DNA from: Lineus longissimus | Taxonomy: Eukaryota > Nemertea > Pilidiophora > Heteronemertea > Lineidae | Assembly (NCBI RefSeq): GCF_910592395.1 | Contig: NC_088310.1 | Coordinates: 6,951,501-7,015,500, forward strand | Direction of reading: 5' to 3' | DNA length: 64,000 bases | Translations under genes and position numbers: made by a program | Shown: piece by piece, positions 50,290-62,300 of the stretch | Numbering within the stretch: the first letter of the stretch is position 1 | Layout: each line of letters starts with the position of its first letter | The notes under the pieces: model-generated | Databases searched by the model: none | What the model saw: only the letters and a program-made list of their open reading frames with translations | Told to the model about the DNA's origin: nothing

Positions 50290-52187
50290 CCGAAGGTCAA
50301 GCAGGCAAAGAAATATGCCGCCATGAAGCGCATGATTAACTTGAAAGACTCGAGAATGTGAGTGTCTCGTCCTTGATTGAAGGGAAAATTTCTCAGGTCA
50401 ATAAACGATGCCCCCTCCTCGGCCCGCCCCAGCAGTGTATCCAGCCGACCGGCATTGCATACATTCGTAGTGCACCATCCTTTACTCTGGTCCTTTAGAC
50501 CATAATGGGGAACTTTCATGCATTACACTTACAGAGATGCTGTCGGGACAACATGAGGATTGAAAGCATAGTTGGTACTAACTGACAGAACATTACTTTT
50601 CTTCTTCCAGAAACAAGAAAGACCGGCTCAAAAAGAAAAGGAAGAGACCTGATCCCCAGAATCTTACAGTGAGAGAGTTGTAAGTACATAGTGAGATTTA
50701 ACATAATATTGAGTGAGCAGGCATAGCTGATTTTTTGTATGTGATCAGCTTTACTTCAATTTAAATTAAGACTACAGCGATTTAACATGTTTACATATTC
50801 ATATTTCAGACCTCAGGCCTCGTCCGCCTTATTCTTCAAGTACAATGAACAGCTTGGACCACCTTATCATGTTCTCGTTGATACCAACTTCATCAACTTC
50901 TCCATCAAGAACAAACTCGACATAACGAAATCTATGATGGATTGTCTCTACGCCAAATGTATTCCATACATCACCGACTGTGTGATGGGCGAGCTTGAGA
51001 GGCTTGGAAGCAAGTACAGAATTGCTCTCCGACTGGCCAAGGACCCCAGATTCCAAAGGTTGCCCTGTCTTCACAAAGGGATATACGCTGACGACTGTCT
51101 CGTTCAGAGGGTAACCCAGGTGAGAGAGAATAATTGCATTGTTTACTTGAAACTGGCTAATAGCTTATTGACTCATTCGAAACTCCGACTGATCGAGGAT
51201 TTGGTCTTGACAGGCACAACCACTTGATGTGTCGGAAACCTCCACAAAGGATTCTTTAGAATATTGTTGATCTAACATTTAACTTGTCACGGATTGGTCA
51301 AAGAACTGCTTGATTGACATGTTGGGGATTGGTAGTTTGGGGGTAAAGGGAATGATGGGGCTAGGAGTAGAGAGTGAAGTTTAGAAGTTGATAGTAATAG
51401 GACTGGAGTGTGTAAATGTAAATAGTGTGTGTTAATAAACCAAACTAAGGGATATTCTCTTACTCTTCCTTGATCTGGACGTATATTGGTCTCTTGGGCA
51501 AGACAGGAACTATTTCAAGAACATACCCTGCCCACATGATGTGTAGAAAACTAACCAAAAATAATAGAATCTAGAAATCATCACTTCAAAATGATTCTAT
51601 GAAATTAACAAAGTCGAAACAAATTTTGAATATATTTTCTTTTTTTCAGCACAAATGTTACATCGTTGCGACATGTGATAAGGATCTGCGTCGACGAATC
51701 AGAAAGATCCCCGGAGTTCCTCTAATGTACCTCTCACAACATCAGTAAGTCATCATAAAGATAAAATCCGAGTCTGTCAGGACTGGCTGGCTGACGGCTC
51801 TACAAGTTCAGCTTTAGTTCAGCTTTATCAAGAAAAGGAGCCAGTGATTCAAAATTGTTGTTGTGATCATATTCACAGTTTTCATATCCCTTCAGAAAAA
51901 AAGACGTTTTTATTGCTTCAATGGGTGATATGAATAAAGAGTAGTAAATGCTTTTATCTAAAACTCCATGTACATTTACACTTGGCCTTTCTGTACAAAA
52001 TTGAAGTAAAAGCATTTGCTAGCCTCTATTCATATCAGCCAGTGTCCTGTTTTTGTTAGGGTGTGACTTGTCTTATCAACAAGATTCTGAAAGTATTGAG
52101 ACAATTTTCACATTGCTTATATTGTCTTCTCTTTGCAGATACACCATTGAAAGAATGCCAGATGCTTTTGGAGCTCCAAAGACATAA
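50290..52187 (+). CDS. FCF1: rRNA-processing protein FCF1 (PIN-domain, SSU processome), first codon exon unresolved
   Basis: Nucleolar PIN-domain protein of the small-subunit processome, needed for early pre-rRNA cleavages in 18S rRNA maturation in yeast and animals. Exons: 50290-50357, 50611-50679, 50810-51119, 51650-51744, 52139-52187, all GT-AG and in frame, totalling 196 codons plus stop. The N-terminus is lysine-rich ([19 protein letters not shown]). The PIN domain starts at [15 protein letters not shown] with the conserved acidic Asp in VDTNF and continues through [26 protein letters not shown] and [17 protein letters not shown]. The C-terminus [15 protein letters not shown] matches human FCF1. 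Human FCF1 is 198 residues and alignment leaves just one residue (Met) to be encoded upstream, so exon 1 should end directly after ATG. The gene is convergent with the LRRC74-like gene. Confidence 0.97.
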
Positions 52188-52226
52188 CTTTTATCCTATT
52201 CCAACATTTGACTGTAAAATTATGTG

Positions 52227-52232
52227 AATAAA
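52227..52232 (+). terminator. FCF1 polyadenylation signal
   Basis: AATAAA 40 bases after the FCF1 stop codon, giving a short 3' UTR. Confidence 0.75.
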
Positions 52233-52277
52233 GACAAGAAACAATAGTGGTGAATGATAATTAGTTCTTGTGTTTCT

Positions 52278-52283
52278 TTTATT
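52278..52283 (-). terminator. Candidate polyadenylation signal of the LRRC74-like gene
   Basis: AATAAA on the minus strand about 555 bases beyond the stop codon. Using it would place the minisatellite inside the 3' UTR. Confidence 0.4.
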
Positions 52284-52397
52284 GAGGTATTGCTGGCAGG
52301 AGCATGGGTGTAGCCACAGCTTGTTTGCATAGTATAGGTTGTGCATCATGATGATGCATTGTGACTGAATTGAATGATTGTGAAAATGAATGTGGGC

Positions 52398-52808
52398 GTC
52401 CCCAAGATCTGCTGGTTGTGACATTGTAACAAGTCCTCGTCTTGAACTGATTGTTGCATTGAAGCAAGTCCCAAAAATTGGCTACAATCCCATTGTAACA
52501 TGTCGTTTTCTAAAAAAACTGTTACATGCTAACAAGTCCCCAAGAATTTGTAGTAACAACGCAGCAAGTCTTCATCTAGGAGGGATTGTTGGCTTGTAAC
52601 GTGTCTCCAAGAACTGGTTGTGACGTTTAAACAACTTGTCTTCAAAAATTGGCTGTAACTGATGGAAGAGGGAGCTTATCAGCGTGATTTAAACTACTGT
52701 GATGCAGTTGTAGCAACAAATCATGTCCTTAAAAACGTTGTTTACTGACACTTAGATAACCCTTGGTCAGAAACCGGCTGTGACTCTGCAACGTGTCGTT
52801 TGAAACAT
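52398..52808. repeat. Degenerate minisatellite, about 32-37 bp unit
   Basis: About ten diverged copies of a unit resembling ATTGTAACAAGTC followed by CCAAGAACTGGTTGTGAC. It fills the spacer between FCF1 and the LRRC74-like gene. Confidence 0.7.
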
Positions 52809-52838
52809 GATACATTCCAAGCTAATTCATTATCCAAG

Positions 52839-55800
52839 TCATCGTCGATCCTGTTTTGTACTAACTGGTCTACTTGAACTCCTACTTCCAGCTGAAGCCA
52901 CTGTCCTACTCCCTGGCCTGCCGGCAGACGTCACCTTACTTGTTCTACTGGTAGGACGACTGTTTGAATTACTTTTCTGCGTTGAGCTACTCAGTGGTCT
53001 TCCTTTTGGCTCAGTCTGCTTAGCACTCGTAACCCGACTCGAACCCCTGCTAGTGTTCGTGCTACTTATCGGCCTTGTTAAAGAGTTTAGTCTCTGACTT
53101 CTTGATTGTGATCTACTGTCATTCACATTGTTTTCGTTTTCCAAGTTTTCACCATTTAGTTCACTAGATTGTGATGGTGTCCTCGGTTTTGGTTTGAACA
53201 CAACCAGAGTGTAAAGCACATCGATGTCGGGGATTGTCTCCTTGACTTTATCCAGAATGGGGAGGAACTCATCGGTCACCACGATTGACTGAAAGGTAAG
53301 GAAATTATAAGTATAAAACACGGCTGGAGACAATAAATTTTGGTCCATGGTTGAGGCTTGGTTGTGCCAATGATGAAAACTGTCCTCATGTCGTGAAGCA
53401 AGGACAGATTTTCTTCACTGGAAGAAGACAGGACATCGGCAGGTCAGCTGTGTGTGCAAAAATCATCAGTGGCACTCATCCTGAGATCAAAGCTATCGAG
53501 GGAATACCTCTGGAGAGTCAGGATGTGACGGAACTCTCACCTGCATGTCTAGATGACGCAAAGCTGAGCTGTCATTCGTGCCAAGTGCCGTGGCTATAAC
53601 ATTGGCACCTGCCGCTGTGAAGTTGTTGTCCGTCATCTGAAATGTTGAAACAACCGTATCAAAGGACCAATGGAGCTATCAAAACAGGAGGAGAACAACA
53701 CATTGAACGGATAATCGTGTCTTTCAGTTGCAGCCTACGATTTGCGTCATCGATCACCAGATATCATGATAGGCCTAACCACTTCAATTACTTTGTCGCT
53801 ATCTCTGTAAGATAAGCCTTGCCAAGTCCCGCCCAAACTTACCAATAAGGTTTCCAAAGTATCGTTGACCTTTAGGCCCCTGGCCACAGCTTCTGCACCA
53901 TCATTGTCCAGCCGCACACTGTTCATGTTGATCCAGAAGATGCTCCTGTTCTCAAGTAAAGCCTTGCCTAACATCACCCCACCTTCTTTGCCAAAGCCAT
54001 TCCAAGAGATGTCAACTTTCTTCAGGCGCACATTTTCCTGAAAACAGCGGGTCACAAAAAAAGAACATAAGATAGATCTGCTATTATTATATAAAGCAAG
54101 AAAAAAATCTCTCCCGACGTGACGGGAGTGGCCACGGGATGACGTCATAGCTACACATGACGTCATTCTGCGACGTCATTCCGAAAACGAGGCGCGAGTC
54201 CTTGGAAACGTCATTAGCTTGGCAACCTTTGCGACTTGCTCTGCTCCGTTGTGGGACACAGAATGTTCATCAAATGAAATAATGGGGTAAGTTTTCTTTC
54301 TATTTCAGCTTAGCACCGACGTTACGAGAGAATAGGACCAGTTTATTGGATGGGTGTACGGACGCAACAATGTCAGGCAAATGTTTCGCATCGTTCACAA
54401 CCCATCGTTGATACAATGACAATGTGCGGGGATGTTGGTATATCGCCTCACCTTTATCCCCTCTGCTACTGCCACAGCCCCTTGATTTCTGAAGTGGTTC
54501 CAGCTGATGTTTAGTATCTCCAGTGTGTCGTTACATCCTAAAATTGATGACAAATAGTCACTGTGGATCAAAGCGCGTCAAGAGCTGTCCATAAACAATG
54601 GTTTGTCAAAGCAACGGGTTTGTTCCGTAGCCTTGATTCACATGCGATCGGAACAAGTTGATGTCGTCTCAAAGACGATGGGTGCAGAGATTCTCGATCG
54701 TTTAGCGTTCGTTCCTTTGAGAAAACATTTCGAGGAAGGTTTCATTATAACTCGTGGTTCAGCTTACCTATTGCTGGTCCCAACTCCAGGCCACCCTGTT
54801 CTCCAAATTCGTTATGACTTAAGTCCAACTCTTTTAGTACACTGTTTACCTGAAATAATACACAGTGAGATGTACTTAGTATTTTCAGATTTCGAATGAA
54901 AACTGGCGATGATGGGATAGGGTAATTTGAAGTTTTCTCATTGTATACCCGACCATATCGTCTTGACAAAAGATTTGATGGTCATTGGTTCTAACTAACG
55001 GGTTTGATGTATTGATGGCCATTGGTTCTGGCTGACGGCTTGATGAATTGATGGTCATTGGTTAGTCATCGATTCTGACTTTATGTTTTGATGGCCACCG
55101 GTTCTGACTCGATATTTTTGTCATCATTCTCACTCGCACAAAACCTTACGATGCTGCAATAGAAATAGACTGCCGAACCCACCTCAATGAGTTCCACAAA
55201 CAAACTTGCGTCTTTGTCCACAAAGTGATTGCCTATAAATGATGAAGAAGGCGATGGGTGAGATTGTCTTGCGTGAACTGTTCATGAAATAAGGTTGCGG
55301 CATGCAAATCCTGAATGTTTTATGGGGAAAACATGAAGAATGTCGTGATATGAAGGCATTTCCTGTGATATTTATATACTATCATGGATTATTCTGGCGT
55401 GTGTTGCAAACTACCCGAGCGTCTCAACCGAACGCATTTCTGTGCTTGATGATGATGGGTTACCATGAGTTTCATCACTGGGAGTGGGAGGTGAGTGAGC
55501 ACACACCATCAAGTAGTGGAAGAAAAACAGGTGGCGCCAGCCCGATGTCAGGATGTTGATCAGATGCTTTAGTCAAGCTCGATTGGGTGTCCATTGGGAC
55601 TTAGTTCCGCTGCAGGCAGAGTAACGAACATCCTTATAATTCTCACCTGATAAGTTGAGCTTTGTAACAAATGAGCCATTCTTCATTGCATAGCAGATAT
55701 GTTCAGCACCTTCACTGCGAAGACTATTGTTGGCAAGACTCTGAAAATGATGGAATAGTGCGTCATATATACACGATGATCCTTCGTCCTTCTTTTGTTC

Positions 55801-58800
55801 TGTCCTCGGTTCACACCATGTACACACGCACCGCACTGTGTTATCTTAGTTATTGCAATTTTACCATCGATTACGCTGCAACCTGTCTTTTCATTATCTT
55901 CCACCAACTTGTCCAAACACCCACTGGTCCTCAGTGACTTACTAATTCTGTGAGATAGCAATTTTCCTGCAGCATCCTGGCAAGATGTTTCGCCCCGTCT
56001 GCTTCTATACCGTTGTCCTCGAGGTCGAGTTTGATCATGGTTGTGTTGAACTGGTGGAATGAAAGCGATACTATAGTAAACCTATCAGTTAAAACCGGAT
56101 GGCATTTACTCAGCTCAAGGCCACTGATCTATGACCTGTTATTAGTAAAACTTATAATTCGCTGAACGAATCCCAACTCAGCTACTCTTCTTGCGCGTTG
56201 TCTTGAGCAATGAGCAATTATCAGTGAGTGAAAACCGCCCTTGAAGCGGATCCACCCAGCGAAACATCAGCCTAATAAAGAAAAATCCCACGCGCTCGTC
56301 CAGAGTCGCGTCAAATCTGAACCTGGGAAACTTAACGCCTATTTCGTCATAGTTTGACGTTCTGGCAAAATCGAATGGATTTTGCTTTATCAATGTTAAC
56401 TGGCAATCTTTTTTCGGTCTATCACTCACCGTCAGAGGATGAGCCATAGCCCTTGCACCATCAGGTCCGCAGCAATAGTGTCGTATCCGGATCTCCTCCT
56501 CTGTGATACTCCGCGCGAACGGGCTACACGGCACGACGCCCACGTCCGCACACGCCTTGATGTACCCAGACTTGCCGGAGAGGTCAACGGTCGGAGGTCG
56601 ATCAGGATTGAAATCTGAAATATATATGATACATGTAGTAGGACACTTTTGATAAATTAGAATAAACCTAGCAACCGAAAAAGACATCGCAAAGTCTTCT
56701 CAAGATGCCTTGTCTTAGAATCGGGGTCTTGGCGAAGCATTTCGTAGACCGTGGATGGAGTGTGGAAGCGCATTAGGTTCGGAATTAGACTTTTCCAAGA
56801 CAATCATCTTCAACTCTCGTCACCCACTGCACAACGAATGAAGATGTCTTCAGGTAACGGTGATGTCTCTCTTTTCCTTAGCCAAGCAACTGACATTTCT
56901 GGCGCAACTTGGTAATTGTACCAGAAGCTCAGACCTTCTTGGTTTTTTGTCAACTTACTTTCAGCATCCTCAAGGTCCGTATCCGGATCTGACTCGACAT
57001 CTTCTATTTCCCGATCGACATTTTCCTCCTCTCCCTCCATCACCTCATCATCCAGGTATCCGTCGTCTGTTACATCGGTCTGCTCCCTGATCTCAGTCAT
57101 GAAGAAATCATCGGCTGGCTTCTCATCTTCTGAAAAGATCAATACGTCTGCGTCCGTGTATTTGTTGTTGTTGTCATTCCCATTGGCTTGCCTCTCCTCT
57201 GATAGGTCGGGGGTGCGGCTCAGCTTGGCAGGCGTCATCTGTCGGCTTCCTGGACCCATGCTGGAGCCAGTCCGAGGTCTTTCCTCGTCCTGCAAGAACA
57301 AACAGTAAGATTAGTTGCTGGACAAGAAATAAGTAAATTGTTCGGAAAACCTAAAGACGTTCATCCTCAAGAGTACCAGGATCAGCTGCATGCCCCAAGT
57401 TCAGTACATGTAAGTGCCGAGTGAATGGCCCTGAAGCTCAGGACGACCGCGGACGTCACGCTCCTTGATGCCCGGGCATGCCAACGCCTAACCTACTGTT
57501 TTTGGCATAGCGGTAAACGGACGCTGCCTCAATGATGGGTCGTCGAACATCCCCAGAAACAGTCGGGTTTGGAACTGAGAAACGTGTTGAAGCATACTAG
57601 CGCCAGACTTTACAGTACGAGGCTAACCGTACATCACATTCATTATCATGGGCTACATCCGTGTTAACATCCTTTAGATCCAGATTTAGATCAGGAAGAC
57701 TCCTCCTAAAGCACGCCATAATTTTCCAAAATATTCAAATATCCGTTAGTAGTTCCTTCCTTGATGTCAGGTACAAAAACTTTACTGCGATATCATACGC
57801 CGCGCTCGTTTATAACCACATACTAATCCATCTCAAATTTACTTTGATTTAAGAGTGTATAATAACGGTTTATGTTCTGTAAAAAAGCAAAACGGCGTAC
57901 GCATGCAGTTCTGGCAAAGTATACGGCTAAAGATTTGCAGTACTTTTTGGCAAAGGGGTGCAAGGGGTAGGCCTACTGTTAATCCGTTTAACCTTAGTGG
58001 TAAAGGATTAAGCCGATTTCATATCGCATCATCACAGCTCCTTTGAAAATGTAGCGAGTTGTGGCTGGTGGTTAGCTGGTGTAAGTGATATATCGGTTCG
58101 TCATCAATTTGACTGCCAACCACTACTCAATCTCGCCGATACTAAATGACTTGTTACCGAACTGGAGATATTGGTAGTATCAAGTATGGATTTAACCTAT
58201 ACTTGGTAGTATCACCACCAATCACCGCGAGTGTTGAGCTAAAATAATGTGGGCCACAACCGAGGCTCCCGCCTCGCCCTGAAGTCTTGGGCGTAGTACC
58301 AGCTCAACCCGAGGGGTGTTTGGTAAACCAATACCGACAGTGAGGTATCAATTTCTATTCTGATTTCTAAAACACCTCAAACTAAATATTTGAATGCGAT
58401 TTTGACTGCGGTTCTATATATTGCACCATCCAAAGCGGCTATGACTGCTATCACGAAAACGCATACTGAACTTCCAGCGGTATTGCCTCCGTAGCCCCCG
58501 CGTTGCCTTTCTTTTAGATAAGATACCCTGCGGATAAAACTGCACTTGTGCCCGCAACTTGGTCATGTTGGTTGCTCACAAAGCACCCAGCGACTGCAAT
58601 GCATCAGAGGCTGCCGTGATTGATAACTCATAACTTGCTCGAGGAAATCAAAACATGGCAATGGAGATCACTTTTTGATCACATCGTTATCAGCAACACT
58701 GGAGCCTGAAAACTCTGATTAAAATCCCAATTGATCCATTTCCTATTCATGGATGACCAGTGGGGTCGCTATGGTAACCAATAACAAACACGGTGTCCAA

Positions 58801-59307
58801 GCGACGGTTCTCCCGGAGCGTGCTCACCAGAATGGGAAATCATGGTTTCAATGTTTACTTAAACAACGATGATCTCTAATAAATCATAATATTAAAAATC
58901 AATACATGAACGGTTAGTTTCTCGCTGAAAGTTGTCCTGTCCCTACACATAAGAAATAAGGTAAGAAATAGCTGATATCGATGCAATACTTCGGACTTCT
59001 TATTGTGCTCACCCACCATCTTCTTTCGGTTCGCTGCAAGGGCCAGCCAGCATACCGATCAAGTGCTCCGACTGCTTCAATATCGACGCCAAACTCCGTT
59101 AGAGTCATGTTTCTCCACCACCATGAGCAACATATTGTCGTAAAAAGATATCAAGTATTGATCTAAAATAAGGTACTATACCTTCGGTTTCTTTTTTCTG
59201 ATATCATTGCGCTTTCTCGGTTCCTTGCGTATTGTTTGTTGCCTCATTCTGTTAGTGAGAAACAATGGTCCGCATTTGCTCGTAACGTGAATCTTCTGTT
59301 CGGTCAT
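52839..59307 (-). CDS. LRRC74-like leucine-rich repeat protein, 11 coding exons
   Basis: Predicted intracellular LRR protein of the ribonuclease-inhibitor-like type; LRRC74 proteins have no established biochemical role. Exons in transcript order: 59307-59182, 57289-56959, 56614-56430, 56050-55943, 55740-55647, 55232-55183, 54849-54768, 54537-54452, 54037-53843, 53636-53541, 53288-52839. All junctions are GT-AG (first donor GTATAG, weak) and keep frame, giving 600 residues. Order of parts: a basic N-terminus (residues 1-42), a long acidic region (about 60-150), a segment YIKACADVGVVPCSPFAR that matches human LRRC74A YLEACQLVGVVPVSYFIR, about eight LRRs with LxLxxNxI/F patterns (LDLEDNGIEADGA, LDLSHNEFGEQGG, VDISWNGFGKEGG), a cap with FLPILDKV like human MKTLDGV, and a Ser/Arg/Thr-rich tail of about 115 residues absent from the human protein. 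The first exon is too short to stand out alone; it is supported by its phase and basic-rich sequence. Human LRRC74A is about 490 residues. Confidence 0.88.
54140..54178. promoter_or_regulatory. Cluster of three CRE-like sites in an LRRC74-like intron
   Basis: ATGACGTCAT appears at 54139-54148 and 54157-54166 and CGACGTCA at 54171-54178, within the intron between exons 8 and 9. The next 60 bases include TTGGCAAC, a half-site resembling the RFX X-box. This looks like an enhancer or an internal promoter, but direction is unknown. Confidence 0.4.
54978..55110. repeat. Degenerate tandem repeat, about 45-bp unit
   Basis: Three to four copies of a unit resembling TTGATGGYCATTGGTTCTGACT, in the intron between exons 6 and 7 of the LRRC74-like gene. 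Confidence 0.65.
57290..59181. other. LRRC74-like intron 1
   Basis: The 1.9-kb first intron. Both edges are phase 0. Open frames in it, such as 58914-59108, show no family similarity and are not flanked by splice sites that would preserve the frame. Nothing else was recognised. Confidence 0.5.
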
Positions 59308-62300
59308 GACACTAGATCATCCTGTCAGTAATGGTCCGATAGCAATACTTAGTCTTACTTCGCCTTTTGATCAGTGGAAGTGAACAAAAAATTATACAAT
59401 TCGGTCGTTATAACTAACTTGGAACTTGCAATGTTTCGCGCTGCTCCTAAACTGATGATAATCTCGTGCACCTCCACTTTAAAAACTGTCCGATATCCCC
59501 CTAAAGCCTTTCATCAATGCATAGCAGCAGGTCTAATGCGCTAATTCTGTCTGGTCTTTTGGATGGCACGCAAGCACTTGATCAACCAGATAAAAAGCGA
59601 AATCCTTTCAATATTTACCCAATTTGAAGTAAATGAAAGTCTACTGCGCTTAGAAAACCTCTTCGTCCTATTGAGTGCACAATAATTCCACTGCTTTTTT
59701 CAGTTGAAGTCCACGTAGGCATACTGCTTCTCCAATCAACCATTAGTGGCCTTAATTGATGTCTTCCACTAGCAAACCGTCAAGGAGAGTTCCTATCAAA
59801 TGTCTCAAGGGTCCGTTTTTCCTAAACAATATTACCAGCAGGGACATAACCCCGATCGACAACTAAGACATACGCGCGCAACCGCGGCACTTCTAAGATA
59901 TCTTTCGGCCTTGCTCTTATCTTAACGACCAATATGTATTTTTCTTAATCACCACCAAACAACACATGAATCGCTTTCAAGTAACTATTACGATTACGTT
60001 GTCCTAACTCAATCTGTTTGATATAGCCACACTGAGAAGTACCTATATAGTATATATTGACATTATCAAAATATCTCACCCTGGAGAATTAGCGACACAT
60101 TTCTCGAGGTCGTGCTGGGTTCGCTTGGTTAAAGGTATGATTTCCTGGAAATGTTATCCTTATACCCGAGGACATCTCGCTAATCTATTTCTCGCTGCCG
60201 AAATTCAGCATTTTCTGTGGGTTAACGAGATGGCGAATAGGGATGACCTTTCAAGGAAACCTACCTCGAACCGGCTGATTATTCGTGGTGTATCTTTAAA
60301 GCTAGAGGAGGCCCTATAGAAGTCCGTGCCAGATATCAAGTAATTTCCCGAGGCTGATACCTTCAGACAGGCTTTGTTAGGAAACATTCCTGATCTGTTT
60401 ATTCCTCGTAAAGATTATACATAGTGTAAACAAATGCGTTATTAAATTGATATCCTATCATGATATCGCGATAGATACCGAGAATGTCAGGACTAACATT
60501 CCGTCTTTTTTCGCTTGGTATTGGTACTATAATGTCCTATGCCATAGGCTTACCCGTATACTATAAATCAACCGACCAAACTGTCTGAAAAAGAGTATTT
60601 ACCCGTCTAATTAACTAATAAGCCTACAAGACATTCATTATCCGTCTGATCATGTAAAGGAACATGTTCCCGAGTAGACCAAATCTAAAGGAACTGCTAT
60701 TTAATGAGCTGTTTATCACCAAATGATGGACACGGTTCATATCTTCTCAAATGATATCTATCTAGGTCTATAGGCGCTTTATAACATTGCTTTCATTCGT
60801 GAATACTTCCAGTTTACTCAATCGTCCCCGAATCAAAGTGTTATCATTTTCGAATGAGCGTCCAATGTGTTTGATATTGGGTACAGACATGAGATACATT
60901 ATTGGCAACATCAAACGCTAGGGAAAGGATTGGTTATTTATCATTCTGTAATTTGAGGACCATTTGTTTGTCTGTTTGTTTGTTCCACTCTTTCTCCCAG
61001 CTCCTAGGCCCGTTCGCCACGAAACTTGTCACACATTTGGTGCATGACCAACAGATTTGATGAGATGCAGACAGGTTTTAGACAGTGCAGATACAACTTT
61101 CTTTTCAAATGAGTTCTCATAGTTCATTTTGAGTTCGTAGCAATCTAATAAACATTTCATTCAATAAGTGCATTAACATGCAGTGTTTATTTGCAACTAC
61201 GGGTTTAATAAATACTTCTCTTTTGTATTTTGATCTTTCATGTCAGCTTTGGTTGTTTAATTAAAGACGCAGAAGTAAACTGAAACGGCATTTACAATCG
61301 GTGATATACTAAGTCTATTGTACCTCACCGCTTGAGTATTTCTGATCGGTTTTATTGGACAAAGACATATTTGAGTGTCTCGAAATCGTATAGCGGTTAA
61401 CCCTGCATCGGCCATGCTAAGAGGACTAAATCCGCTAAAGCGGTACCCGCTAGTACTGAATATGGCTTTACTGATTCTGTGCAAGTAAACTGATGGCCAG
61501 TGGTTAGTCTTAATCCATACAAGTCGTCCTAGCAAATGGTTCGTCTTCGCTTTCATCCTATATATACTTGGACGCAGTGACCATTATGCCAAGGGCTTCG
61601 GCAATGGAGAAACCAGTATTAAATTTATGATTCCACTACTGCGCAGGCCATCAGAGGAACATCGAGACAGATACAGCGTTCAGATGGCCGAATCGCTTGG
61701 AGACCATTGGGCGTGTCCTGCTAGAATCTCAGTGGTGAATGGTATACATCGACATCAAAAACCATAAAATGAATCATTGCAATCCTTGTTGTATTGTGCT
61801 CGGTAAAATATCTACGTGACAAGCTAGTACTATGATTTTAAACAGTGTGTAGACCAATATCGGCAGGATGTTAAGACCACCAGTACCCATTCTATTCCTG
61901 GACAATGGCCTTTTTAATGATTTTCAAATATTTACTTATATTTGTGTGCGTTGTGTCGTGAATGTCGGTCACGTTTTTTACATGTATCTTTATCTTTCTG
62001 GGCGCGCCTTACCTTCACTTTTAGGCCTACTGTTGCCTTCAGAGAGATTCCACGAAAAGGAAATTAAAAATGGGCGTGATATGATAGGAAATTCCTTGGA
62101 ACTGAGAAGCATTCTCATAATAAACAAAATGTGGCTGTCCCGCTTTAGAAGCAGGCTTTCACTTTTAGTACAAGTGTGTCTTCAACCCTCCAACGGTTTA
62201 TTAGCTCTCAGTATGGGCAATTTGCCAACACCTTTGGCTCGTAGGTAATTTGTTGTCTCTCAATGACCGCATGCACGTTTACTTCGAGCAAGCTAACCCG

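Larger units (their letters stand above)
52188..52838. other. Convergent 3' ends of FCF1 and the LRRC74-like gene
   Basis: A short spacer holding both 3' UTRs. FCF1 has a poly(A) signal at 52227-52232 and the minus-strand gene has AATAAA at 52278-52283, so the two transcript ends nearly touch. Most of the spacer is the minisatellite at 52398-52808. Confidence 0.6.

Noticed and set aside
58914-59108. Minus-strand frame between the first two LRRC74-like exons as a possible extra exon
   Set aside because: The flanking exons join in phase 0 without it, and no acceptor/donor pair around it preserves the frame.
61257-61556. 99-codon minus-strand frame in the right flank
   Set aside because: No domain, no splice context and no similarity I can recognise.
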